DNA from: an uncultured Polaribacter sp.
GTDB taxonomy: Bacteria > Bacteroidota > Bacteroidia > Flavobacteriales > Flavobacteriaceae
DNA: 64,000 nt
Direction: 5' to 3'
NCBI GenBank assembly: GCA_947497755.1
Contig: CANMHT010000006.1
Location: 1 to 64,000 of the forward strand
Shown here: positions 18,921 through 27,697 of the stretch, in pieces
Layout of the letters: each line of letters opens with the position of its first letter
Numbering within the stretch: position 1 is the stretch's first letter
Position numbers and translations under genes: made by a program
Notes under the pieces: model-generated
Told to the model about the DNA's origin: nothing
The model's database searches: none
The model's input: the letters and a program-made list of their open reading frames with translations, nothing else

Positions 18921-20039
18921 TTATTTTTCATCCAATGTTTTTAAGAGCCCAAAACACAACTGATCAATATTTCTCATGTTATTATTAAATGCAGAAACAT
19001 TGGATAGAATTATAATTCCATTGTTATTTTTCAAATCTAAAGTCATAGAAGAAGTATATCCTCCGGTTCCGCCATTGTGCCAAATCAATTCTCCACCATT
19101 CTTTCTTTTTAAGATATGCCAACCGAGTCCTATACTCATATAGTCATTTATTTTAAATGTTGGTTTTTGAGTTAGCGTTAATTCAGTATTCTTATTGTCA
19201 AATTGAGCTAAAGCAAATTTTGATAGATCTTCTATTGTAGAAAAAATGGCTCCGCCACCAGCTAAAACATCAAAATCCCAATTGGAAGCTATTTCTCCGT
19301 CGGGTTTTAATCCTTTTATGAGTTTGTTTTTGATGTTTTCTTTTTTGCTTGTAGAGTTCACCATTTTATATTTTGCGAATATTTTCTCTTGTAATAGAGA
19401 ATCAAAGCTAGATTTTGAGATCATTGCCAATTCAAAACCTAACATTCCAGCGCCAAGATTAGAGTAGTCATACTTAATTCCTGGTTTTTGATTTAGTTTG
19501 ATATCAGATGTTAAATAATCTTTGAGTTTCTCTTTATCGTAGTCTTTGTAGGGATTGTTTTGATCTACAGACAAAAGATTTAGATTAGAAGGTAATCTAG
19601 GGAGTCCAGAAGTGTGATTAGCAAGTTGCTTAAAAGTTATTTTGTGTTGAGAATTGATTTTGAAATCAAGATAATCTTGAATATTACTATCTAATTTTAG
19701 TTTTTGATTGGTTACAAAATTAGATAATAAGGTTGCTGTAAATACTTTGGTAATTGAACCTATTTCAAAAGTATGCTTGTAATTTTCTACTAACTTTATT
19801 GTGTTATTTGTTCTTTCAATTCCAATAAAGCTGATTTTCCCTTTTTTTATTAAAGCAATAGATAATTGAGTGTTGTTTGGAAATGATTTAGTGTTTTCAA
19901 ATAGAAGTTTAGATTGCTTTTTACTAATTTTAGGATTAGAGATTTCAATCCCATTTTTAGCAATTGTTATTTGTCCGTAAGAATAACTTGAAACTGCAAG
20001 CCAGACAAGTATTGTTAAATATTTTTTCATTTTCTTCAT
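18921..20039 (-). CDS. Serine beta-lactamase-family hydrolase (class C/PBP-like)
   Basis: A 372-residue protein with a signal peptide (MKKMKKYLTILVWLAVSSYSYGQ). SITK (within FEIGSITKVFTA) is the SxxK nucleophile motif, YSNLG the YxN motif, and HNGGTGGY the third motif. These define the beta-lactamase/D-aminopeptidase/esterase fold. It probably acts in the periplasm on peptides, esters or beta-lactams; members of this family are often not true lactamases. The minus-strand hydrolase downstream may be its operon partner. Confidence 0.88.
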   Translation of the reverse strand: MKKMKKYLTILVWLAVSSYSYGQITIAKNGIEISNPKISKKQSKLLFENTKSFPNNTQLSIALIKKGKISFIGIERTNNTIKLVENYKHTFEIGSITKVFTATLLSNFVTNQKLKLDSNIQDYLDFKINSQHKITFKQLANHTSGLPRLPSNLNLLSVDQNNPYKDYDKEKLKDYLTSDIKLNQKPGIKYDYSNLGAGMLGFELAMISKSSFDSLLQEKIFAKYKMVNSTSKKENIKNKLIKGLKPDGEIASNWDFDVLAGGGAIFSTIEDLSKFALAQFDNKNTELTLTQKPTFKINDYMSIGLGWHILKRKNGGELIWHNGGTGGYTSSMTLDLKNNNGIIILSNVSAFNNNMRNIDQLCFGLLKTLDEK

Positions 20040-20245
20040 AATAAATGCAACTTGATAAAGGGGTAAACGATTGATATTGCGTTATTTTTTGAAATATAAA
20101 TCAAATATTAAAATCGTCAAAAAGATTTTTTATCTTTTCTAAGTTTTTATGAATCAGGTGTGTATATTGTCAATGTTTTGTGTAAATCGAAGTACTCTAT
20201 TTTCTAATAAATGAATAGCAAAATGATATTGTTAAAGTCTGCTCA

Positions 20246-20947
20246 TTATTTTTCATCACCCAAAATAGTCATTAGATTCTCTCTAAAATTATCGCCTACT
20301 GGAATTTCAATCGCCCCAATTTCAATATCTTTTTTAGTATAAGCAGAAACTTTATGTTTGTTGATAATATAAGAGCGATGAATGCGTATAAACCGTTCAT
20401 CTAATTTTTCTTCAAAAGCAGAAATACTTGATTTGGTTACATGTCGTTCTTCTGCAAGATGTATTCGTATATAATCTTTTAAACTTTCTACATACAAAAT
20501 ATCTGCTAGGTATACTTTTACCTGTTTTCTGTCTTTGCGTATGTAAATAAACTCTTTTAAAGTTTTGTTTTCCGGCTGTTGATTCGCTATTTTTTGTAAG
20601 GCTCTAAATTTTTCAATAGCATTAAAAAAACGCTGAAAAGTAATGGGTTTAACAATATAATCTACGGCATTTAATTCAAAACCTTCTACTGCATAATCTC
20701 TATACGCTGTAGTAAAAATAACATTGGGTTTGTGTACTAGGTTTTTAAAAAAATCAATACCTTTTAAAAGCGGCATTTCTATATCTAAAAACAATAAGTC
20801 AATGGTTTCTTGTTGCAATATTTTACTTGCTTCAATAGCACTGGCACAAGAAGCAATCAATTCAAAATCATCTAACTGAGATAAGTGGTTTTGAATGAGT
20901 CCTCTTGCCAATTTTTCATCATCTATAATCAAACATTTATAACTCAT
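20246..20947 (-). CDS. LytTR-family response regulator
   Basis: A 233-residue protein. The receiver domain (1-120) has the acidic pair near DDE (9-11), phosphoacceptor Asp55 in LLFLDIEMP, and a Lys in VDYIVKP. The LytTR DNA-binding domain (about 130-230) contains FIYIRKDRKQVKVYLADILYVES and FIRIHRSYIINKHKV. Its start overlaps the stop of the upstream LytS-like kinase by 4 nt, so the pair is cotranscribed and very likely cognate. Target promoters are not known; the divergent DUF5916 gene is a candidate. Confidence 0.93.
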   Translation of the reverse strand: MSYKCLIIDDEKLARGLIQNHLSQLDDFELIASCASAIEASKILQQETIDLLFLDIEMPLLKGIDFFKNLVHKPNVIFTTAYRDYAVEGFELNAVDYIVKPITFQRFFNAIEKFRALQKIANQQPENKTLKEFIYIRKDRKQVKVYLADILYVESLKDYIRIHLAEERHVTKSSISAFEEKLDERFIRIHRSYIINKHKVSAYTKKDIEIGAIEIPVGDNFRENLMTILGDEK

Positions 20948-22005
20948 TTTACAGGTAGTTTTAATTGAACATGAAAATAATTTTGCCCTTTATTGATGCT
21001 TAAAGAATAAGAATCTTGATACAATAACTCTAATTGCTTTTTTACATTATTTAGTCCGATAGATTTTTTAGTTGATACATCACTTTGAGCAATAGAATTG
21101 CGAATATCAAACAAAATATAATTGTTTGTAGCTGTAATTTTAATATGAATACTTGCTTTTTTTATTTCTTGAGAAACGCCGTGCTTAAAAGCATTTTCAA
21201 TAAAAGTTAAAAGAATTAATGGTGCAATTTTAACCTCATTGATTATATTTTTTTCAAAATGAATCTCTACACGTTCGTCATACCTAACTTTTTCTAAGTC
21301 TAAATAATTGTCTATCAATTCAATTTCTTTTTGAAGTGGAACAAACTTATCATTACAACCATATAACATATAATCTAATATTTCTGAAAGTTTGGCAATA
21401 ACTTCTGGAGTTTCATCAGATTTATCAATAGCTAAAGCATATAAATTATTTAAAGTATTGAATAAAAAATGCGGATTTAACTGATGTTTTAAAGCAGATA
21501 GTTCAGAGATTTTCTTTTGTTCATTAAGTTTTATTTCGCTTTGCTTTTCTTTAAAATATTTAGCAATAATTAATAAAATAGCTGGGGTTAAAATAATAAC
21601 AGATTTTCCTGTGAAAATGCGAAAATCTAATAGCTTTTCCCAAAAAATACCATAAGAATCATACGGGATATTATTTTCTGAATCAAAGTATTTTGGAAGG
21701 TGGTAGTATTCATGATATCCAACGAATAAGACAAAAACACTTGCTAGTAGTAATAATAAACTAATTAAAAATTGGATGTTTTTTCCAGAGAGTAAAAAAC
21801 GTGGAATTAACACATGTAAACACATATAAGCTACAATTATCTGACAAATGATATATATGGCAAAATGACTTAAGACTTCTCCATAATCTTTGTAATAATT
21901 AAAGTTAACAGTGCCAACAAAATAGGCATATATACCCAACCAAAAAAGTATATGATTTACAATAGGGTTTTTAAAAAGGACAGGTGTTTTTTGTAAGCGA
22001 CTCAT
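20944..22005 (-). CDS. LytS-like sensor histidine kinase
   Basis: The track start (22023) is a TTG; ATG 22005 (MSRLQKTPVLFKNPI) is preferred. Four hydrophobic segments occupy the first 150 residues. These are followed by a short coiled coil and the His_kinase domain with H-box ALKHQLNPHFLFNTLNNLY, then the HATPase region with FIENAFKHGV and SIGLNNVKKQL. It phosphorylates the partner encoded immediately downstream. The sensed signal is unknown; the short membrane sensor has no clear extracellular domain. Confidence 0.92.
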   Translation of the reverse strand: MSRLQKTPVLFKNPIVNHILFWLGIYAYFVGTVNFNYYKDYGEVLSHFAIYIICQIIVAYMCLHVLIPRFLLSGKNIQFLISLLLLLASVFVLFVGYHEYYHLPKYFDSENNIPYDSYGIFWEKLLDFRIFTGKSVIILTPAILLIIAKYFKEKQSEIKLNEQKKISELSALKHQLNPHFLFNTLNNLYALAIDKSDETPEVIAKLSEILDYMLYGCNDKFVPLQKEIELIDNYLDLEKVRYDERVEIHFEKNIINEVKIAPLILLTFIENAFKHGVSQEIKKASIHIKITATNNYILFDIRNSIAQSDVSTKKSIGLNNVKKQLELLYQDSYSLSINKGQNYFHVQLKLPVK

Positions 22006-22181
22006 CAGTTTACTAAAATACAACTTTATAAGAAGTAGAATAATTAAAGTAGCTTTAAATCCAGTATTTGTCGCTGAAAATTCAATATTGGTAGACCAAA
22101 CATTTATGCTTGTAAAATGTGTTTCAAGAGACCATATTAGGTCTTTTGTCTACTTTTTTAAATGTCAATACAAACCTCATA

Positions 22182-22189
22182 TAGATTTG
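22182..22189 (+). promoter_or_regulatory. Bacteroidota -7 box (TAGATTTG) upstream of 22228
   Basis: It matches TAnnTTTG and lies 39 nt before the start codon. No clear TTG -33 element is seen at the usual distance. Confidence 0.45.
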
Positions 22190-22227
22190 CTGCTTGTAAA
22201 CCAATCGTTTAATTATTTACAAATAAC

Positions 22228-24411
22228 ATGAAGAAAATCGTATTATTTTTTGGAGTATTACTAATCACTTTACCTGTAAAAGCACAATCTCAATTACAAA
22301 AACCTCGTATTGCTTTTAAAGATGTGAAAATTCAATTGGATGGAAAACTCGAAGAACCCGTATGGAGTGATTTAGTTACTGAAGGTAATTTCTTAAATTA
22401 TATTCCCAATAACGGAACATTAGCTGCTAATAAAACAGCAGTAAAAATGTTTCATAACGGTAAGAATTTGTACATAAGTGCAGTATATCATGATACGAGC
22501 TCTAAAGTGCAAATAGGTTCTTTAAAAAGAGATGATATTGGAGTTTCTGGTGCTGAAAGCGATTCATTTGCAATTATTTTAGATACTTATAATCAACAGC
22601 AAGCAGGATATTTCTTTATTGTAAATATGGGAGGTACTTTGATTGATGCATTGTTGGCAAGATCTGGAGAAGGTTTTAGGGTTAGTAGAAGTTGGAATAC
22701 CGTATGGAATGCAAAAACATCAACACAAGGAAATCTTAAAATATTTGAAGTAGAGATTCCGTTAAAAGCTATAGGTTATAAAGAGAATGCCTCAGAATGG
22801 GGAGTGATGTTTCATACAAGAAATATCAAATTAAATGAATGGACAACAAGCACTCCAATAGATCGAAACTATACGCAGTTTGATTTACGATTTACCAAAA
22901 CATTTAGCATAGAGAATTTAAAAGAAAATAAGGCTTCTCGTTTTGCCATTACACCTTCGATAACTAGCAGCTTTTCTGAAGATGTAAGAAATGCATCTAA
23001 AGAAACAACACTTAAGCCAAGTGTTGATGTACAGTTTAATCTTAGCTCTTCTCTAAAACTAGACGCAACAATTAATCCAGGTTTTTCTCAGATAGATGTA
23101 GACAGACAAGTAACGAACTTAAGTAGATTCTCAGTGTTTTTTCCAGAAAGACGAAATTTCTTTTTAGAAAATAGTGACTTGTTTACCAACTTAGGAGTAA
23201 GTGGAGTAAACCCTTTTTACTCAAGGCGTATTGGAGCGAATAGTGAGATTTCTTTTGGATTAAAACTATCTGGAAATATTGCTAAAAAAACACGTTTAGG
23301 AATATTAAATGTAGCTACCAAAGAAGAAGAAAACATTGCTGCTCAAAATTATGGAGTACTTGTAGTGCAACAGCAGCTTTCTAAAAGATTTACTGCCACA
23401 GGATTTTTAATCAATAGGCAAGAGGTAAATGGTTTTTCTTTTAAAGATGATTATAATAGAATAGTTGGTGTTAATGTAAATTATCAATCTACAAATAAAC
23501 GATGGACAGGACTGGCTAATTTGGCAAGTAGTGCTACAAGTGATATTAGTGGAGCAAATGACTTTTATAATCTTGGTGTTTGGTATAATAAAATTAATAT
23601 CTCTGGATATGCTGGAATTAGAAAAGTAGAAAAAAACTATATCACAGATGTTGGGTTTGTACCTCGTTTATACAATTACGATGCTATTTCTCAAACTGTT
23701 ATTAGAGAAGGGTATACACAAGCTAGTGGACGTATTAGTTTGACCAAGTTTTATAAGAACTCAAAGAGTATTGATCGTCATCGATATTTAAATCTCTCTA
23801 ATAATACTTATTGGGATGAGTTAGGAGATATTGCACAATCTACTTTAGTACTAAACAATGATTTAATATTTAAAGATCAATCCACTTTATACGGAGGTGT
23901 GCGTTTTGAACATGTAAACCTAAAATATCCTTTCGATCCTTTAAATAAAGGAAACGCCATTGTTGCTGGTACTTATAAATATGTTGATGTTGGTGGAGGT
24001 TATGCTTCTGCAGATAATAAAAAGCTTCAATATGGTGGTAATATGAGTTATGGAAGTTATTATAATGGTTATAAAAACCGTGTTAGTATAAATGCGCAAT
24101 ATAGATTAATGCCATTGGCGCGTTTACAACTAAGATATGAGCGCAACGGAATCGATTTGAAAGAATTAGGAAGTGATACGTTTCATTTAGCCCGTTTTAC
24201 AGGAGAGGTTTTCTTCTCTAACCGTTTGAACTGGACAACTTATGTACAATATAATACGCAATTTGATAATTTCAATATCAATAGCCGTTTGCAATGGGAG
24301 TACAAACCATTATCTTATGTTTATTTAGTAATTTCTGATAATTATTCGCAAGATATTGCGCGACAAAATTGGGGAATCGCCTTTAAAATGAATTATAGAT
24401 TTGATTTTTAA
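22228..24411 (+). CDS. DUF5916-type protein with CBM9-like N-terminus and OM barrel
   Basis: A 727-residue protein with a signal peptide (MKKIVLFFGVLLITLPVKAQ). The N-terminal 200 residues are CBM9-like (IQLDGKLEEPVWSDL, SDSFAIILDTY). The rest matches the DUF5916 barrel pattern (FSQIDVDRQVTNLSRFSVFFPERRNFFLEN). It ends at KMNYRFDF with a terminal Phe, typical of a BAM-inserted barrel. Members are linked loosely to carbohydrate or hydrolase systems, but the role is not established. It is divergent from the LytS/LytTR pair. Its stop overlaps that of the convergent 24408 gene by 4 nt. Confidence 0.85.
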   Translation: MKKIVLFFGVLLITLPVKAQSQLQKPRIAFKDVKIQLDGKLEEPVWSDLVTEGNFLNYIPNNGTLAANKTAVKMFHNGKNLYISAVYHDTSSKVQIGSLKRDDIGVSGAESDSFAIILDTYNQQQAGYFFIVNMGGTLIDALLARSGEGFRVSRSWNTVWNAKTSTQGNLKIFEVEIPLKAIGYKENASEWGVMFHTRNIKLNEWTTSTPIDRNYTQFDLRFTKTFSIENLKENKASRFAITPSITSSFSEDVRNASKETTLKPSVDVQFNLSSSLKLDATINPGFSQIDVDRQVTNLSRFSVFFPERRNFFLENSDLFTNLGVSGVNPFYSRRIGANSEISFGLKLSGNIAKKTRLGILNVATKEEENIAAQNYGVLVVQQQLSKRFTATGFLINRQEVNGFSFKDDYNRIVGVNVNYQSTNKRWTGLANLASSATSDISGANDFYNLGVWYNKINISGYAGIRKVEKNYITDVGFVPRLYNYDAISQTVIREGYTQASGRISLTKFYKNSKSIDRHRYLNLSNNTYWDELGDIAQSTLVLNNDLIFKDQSTLYGGVRFEHVNLKYPFDPLNKGNAIVAGTYKYVDVGGGYASADNKKLQYGGNMSYGSYYNGYKNRVSINAQYRLMPLARLQLRYERNGIDLKELGSDTFHLARFTGEVFFSNRLNWTTYVQYNTQFDNFNINSRLQWEYKPLSYVYLVISDNYSQDIARQNWGIAFKMNYRFDF

Positions 24412-25562
24412 TCAGTGTTTTTTCTGTAATAAGTATGATCATCATATTCCATGTTTTCAGGATTAGATATTCTATAGATTATTAGACGATGATTCATGTC
24501 TCTTCTTTCAATTCTAACGTATTGCGTAATCGAGAATCTACCTGATGTTTTAGAAAATTCATCACGAATTTCATAATATGTGGCATTTTCTCTAGAGGTT
24601 TTATTATAGGATTTATCTAGGTATTTGATTGTTGTTTCTACTGAAACAGATCTAGGGAATTGTACAGTTTTGCCTTTAGTAGTAATGTTATTTGTTTTTG
24701 ACGCATCAAATTTTTGATCAAAATAAGTGATGTTGGTTTTATGTCTATAATCAATAGTTTGGGTAGCCAATAATAAGCCTATATCATCATTGCTTATTTT
24801 TCGGAAAACAATATCTTCTCTTTCAGGAATGTTGATTTTATAACTGATAAAAAGAGGTTGTCTTTTGTGAGAAAAAATCGTAAATCCATCTTCTTGAATG
24901 CGATTACTAGCTAGTATTTTTTTTGCGTCAAAATCTCCTTTTTTTGCAAGTTGCTGAATCATTGCCCATCCATATTCTTTAGCAGAATTTGTATGTGGTT
25001 TAGCAAATCGATCTTGAAATTTTTTGTTTTGTTGTTCGAGTTTTTTCTTTACCAATTCTCTAAGGTCATTAGATTTTTTAGGTAAAAAACTCTGATTAGA
25101 TTTTGTAACAAGTTCTTTTTTTAGTTGCTTTTTTAAGTTTTCTATTTCTGTATGTAATTCAGCATATCTTTTATTTTCTTTATTGTGACATTTGAGATAT
25201 TGAGAATAATATTCTTTCGATTTTTTTACGTCATCTTCATAATTTCTAATTCCATTATTATATCTGGTAATATGGCTGTTTTTCACGTAAGTATTAGTTG
25301 CCTGGTTAGCTTTTCTCTTTTCTTCTTTTAATCTTTTTTCAGAATTTTTAGCTGAGTTAAGATAAAAAGTATAAGTGCCAAATTCATATTTACATTTATA
25401 AAAAATAGTTTTCCCTTTATCTGTTTTTGTAAGCATTTTTTTTCGCTCGGCAATCAATTCAGAAAGATTCTTTTCAGTGTTTTTTTGAGCAAACGTTGTT
25501 TGTGTCAAAAAAAATGAACAGCAAAACAGAGGTAAAAAAGACAGTGTATATAATTTTTTCAT
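24408..25562 (-). CDS. Secreted coiled-coil protein of unknown function
   Basis: The preferred start is Met6 of the track ORF (25562), giving the signal peptide MKKLYTLSFLPLFCCSFFLTQTTFAQ. Residues of about 60-190 are highly charged and helical (EKRLKEEKRKAN, LHTEIENLKKQLKKEL), suggesting coiled coil. The C-terminal 170 residues look like mixed alpha/beta, with basic strands (ISYKINIPEREDIVFRKI, YVRIERRDMNHRLIIY). No family recognised. It lies 26 nt downstream of the Sel1 protein gene on the same strand and is probably in one operon, suggesting a joint envelope function. Confidence 0.65.
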   Translation of the reverse strand: MKKLYTLSFLPLFCCSFFLTQTTFAQKNTEKNLSELIAERKKMLTKTDKGKTIFYKCKYEFGTYTFYLNSAKNSEKRLKEEKRKANQATNTYVKNSHITRYNNGIRNYEDDVKKSKEYYSQYLKCHNKENKRYAELHTEIENLKKQLKKELVTKSNQSFLPKKSNDLRELVKKKLEQQNKKFQDRFAKPHTNSAKEYGWAMIQQLAKKGDFDAKKILASNRIQEDGFTIFSHKRQPLFISYKINIPEREDIVFRKISNDDIGLLLATQTIDYRHKTNITYFDQKFDASKTNNITTKGKTVQFPRSVSVETTIKYLDKSYNKTSRENATYYEIRDEFSKTSGRFSITQYVRIERRDMNHRLIIYRISNPENMEYDDHTYYRKNTD

Positions 25563-25588
25563 GATGTGAATATACATTATTGGTGGTG

Positions 25589-27502
25589 TTATTTATTTTG
25601 ATCGTTTACCCAACAAATAGCCAAAGGCAACACAAAAGCATTGCTCTTAATGTCATTTGCTGTAAAAGTAACATAAAACAAGCCTATTTGTCTTGAATCA
25701 TCTTGGCCATAGTTTACAAAAAGATTAAATACGCCTTCTCCTTTAATTTTGGGTGAGCCAGAATAGTTGTAATAACTAATGGCATATTTCTGAGTTTTAG
25801 AAGGGAATACTCTGATGTATTTATAAGTGTCATTGCCTGTAATATTATAAGTAATTGGTAAGGTAAAAGACTTACCTGCTTTAAAAACAATAGGTTTAGC
25901 TACAATGGACTTGTCAATTTTTAAATTGAATGTACGGACATCAAATTCATCAGAAAAATTTTGTGATGTAGCATAATCAAGTACTTCAAGGTATAGGGCA
26001 CTTTGTTTATCACCTAACTTACCTGCAGCTTTAAATTTTTGTTTGGCTTTTTCAATGTCTTGTGTAAAACCACCAACACCAAATAATTGCATTTCACCTA
26101 GTTTACGCAATGCTATTGGATTTTTATCTCCTGCTAGTTTGTAGTATTTTGCAGCTAATTTCCAATCAGGGTCAATCCAATGAGGTTTTATTTGATAACC
26201 TTTATCGTAAATTTGAGCTAACTTTTCATAAGCTTTTTTATGGTTAGATTTCTCTATAGCAAGATGATAATATTTCATAGCTTTTTTAATATCTGTTCCT
26301 GGTACTCCCCAACGATATCTATATATATTCCCTAAATAATAATAACCTTCATAATCCCCATGTTTAACCATAGATAAAAAAACGATTAACCGTTCTCTAT
26401 CATTTAAGTTAGATTTTTTTTCTTTTTTTGCTTCATTTTTTAACTCTAGTTGTTTTTTTACGGGTAAATATTTCCATTTAGGATCTGCCTTTGCATATTT
26501 AAATTCAACTTTATTAATGATTTTCCATTTTTTTTCTAAACTTGGATTGTAATAAGCTTTGTCTAGTAATTTTCTTATAGAAAGAGGTGCTTTTGTATAT
26601 AAAGTATTAAAAGCGTTTAAGTCTTTAAAATTTCCAATGTTTTCATTTAAATACTTCATAGCATAATCTCTAACTCCTTTATATTCTTTACAATAGATGT
26701 TGTCGAGACATTTTGCTGCCATGAGTAATTGTAAAGCTTTGTTTTTAAAGATACCTTTTGGCTGATTATTTTGAATAATCTCTTTGTAATAATTTTCATA
26801 ACCACTTGCTCCACTATATTCAAAGGCCATGATTACAGCCTTAGAAGGGTTTTTAGGGATTTGATATAATCCATTTAAATAGATGTTTTTCATTAAGCGA
26901 TTGTATTTTGCTACAGCTTCTTTTTCTGAAGATTTTTTTGCTTTAGTATTTTTAAAAGGATAATTTTCTGAAATATATTTGGCCAAATGACTTTTTGAAA
27001 TTAGATGTTTTATACTTTCGTCAGTATTCTTTTTAATTTTAGAAGAACCAGAAAGACTTAATAAGTTTACTGCGCTAATCCAAGCGTTTACATGTTCGTT
27101 TGTTTTGTTTTTTGATTGTATATAGCCAATAATAAAAAGATCGTACGCCAATTGATCATTAATAGGAAAATAACGGCCTAAGTAATATTCTCTTCCTAAA
27201 TACATTGCTGCTTTACCACTACCTAATTTTGCTCCTTTATAGAAGTAATTAGAAAAAGTATCTTTTTGCTCGTTATTAATACAAGAAGAGCCTCTTAAAT
27301 TTAAAAGTTTAATTCCTAAGTCGAAATAAGAATCAGGATTTGAGTCGATTAATTTTTTTTCTAAACGTACAAGTTCATCAACAATTTTTTCACATTTATT
27401 GGATGATTCTTGTATTGTAAACCCAACTGTTTTTATGGGTAGTAAAAAGAAGAAACTAAAAAAACAAATGATGTTTAAAAATTGTGTTGAAGTACATTTC
27501 AT
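25589..27502 (-). CDS. Sel1-repeat secreted protein
   Basis: A 637-residue protein with an N-terminal signal segment (FLNIICFFSFFFLLPIKTVG). Sel1-like helical repeats are visible at about 90-130 (GSGKAAMYLGREYYLGRYFP) and 375-500 (GYYYLGNIYRYRWGVPGTDIKKAMKYYHLAIEKS, AAKYYKLAGDKNPIALRKLGEMQLFGVGG). A C-terminal beta domain of about 110 residues follows (FKAGKSFTLPITYNITGND). Sel1 repeats mediate protein contacts. It probably acts with the next minus-strand gene. No enzymatic motif was seen. Confidence 0.82.
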   Translation of the reverse strand: MKCTSTQFLNIICFFSFFFLLPIKTVGFTIQESSNKCEKIVDELVRLEKKLIDSNPDSYFDLGIKLLNLRGSSCINNEQKDTFSNYFYKGAKLGSGKAAMYLGREYYLGRYFPINDQLAYDLFIIGYIQSKNKTNEHVNAWISAVNLLSLSGSSKIKKNTDESIKHLISKSHLAKYISENYPFKNTKAKKSSEKEAVAKYNRLMKNIYLNGLYQIPKNPSKAVIMAFEYSGASGYENYYKEIIQNNQPKGIFKNKALQLLMAAKCLDNIYCKEYKGVRDYAMKYLNENIGNFKDLNAFNTLYTKAPLSIRKLLDKAYYNPSLEKKWKIINKVEFKYAKADPKWKYLPVKKQLELKNEAKKEKKSNLNDRERLIVFLSMVKHGDYEGYYYLGNIYRYRWGVPGTDIKKAMKYYHLAIEKSNHKKAYEKLAQIYDKGYQIKPHWIDPDWKLAAKYYKLAGDKNPIALRKLGEMQLFGVGGFTQDIEKAKQKFKAAGKLGDKQSALYLEVLDYATSQNFSDEFDVRTFNLKIDKSIVAKPIVFKAGKSFTLPITYNITGNDTYKYIRVFPSKTQKYAISYYNYSGSPKIKGEGVFNLFVNYGQDDSRQIGLFYVTFTANDIKSNAFVLPLAICWVNDQNK

Positions 27503-27568
27503 GTAGATGCTTATTTATGATTGAGTAAAAAATAGCCATTCCATTAGACTAAATTTGTAAATGTTTTA

Positions 27569-27600
27569 AAAGTAATTTGTCCTTTAGGATAAATTACTTT
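27569..27600 (-). terminator. 15-bp hairpin downstream of the TPR-LytTR gene
   Basis: AAAGTAATTTGTCCT pairs with AGGATAAATTACTTT, with one G-U pair and a very short loop. It lies between two minus-strand genes. On the minus strand a short TTT follows. A terminator is likely, but a regulatory hairpin for the Sel1 gene cannot be excluded. Confidence 0.45.
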
Positions 27601-27633
27601 GCTCAATCAATAATAGGCATCCTCTAGCAATAA

Positions 27634-27667
27634 ATGTATTTTTTGTCATGAATGACACGAAATACAT
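27634..27667. repeat. Nested inverted repeat after the TPR-LytTR stop codon
   Basis: The sequence atgtattt-tt-tgtcat-ga-atgaca-cg-aaatacat forms two stacked perfect arms (8 and 6 bp). It begins 31 nt beyond the stop at 27698. It may be a second terminator or a protein-binding palindrome (TGTCAT/ATGACA). Confidence 0.45.
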
Positions 27668-27697
27668 CATGAAGAACCAAATGTAAATCAGGTGAAT

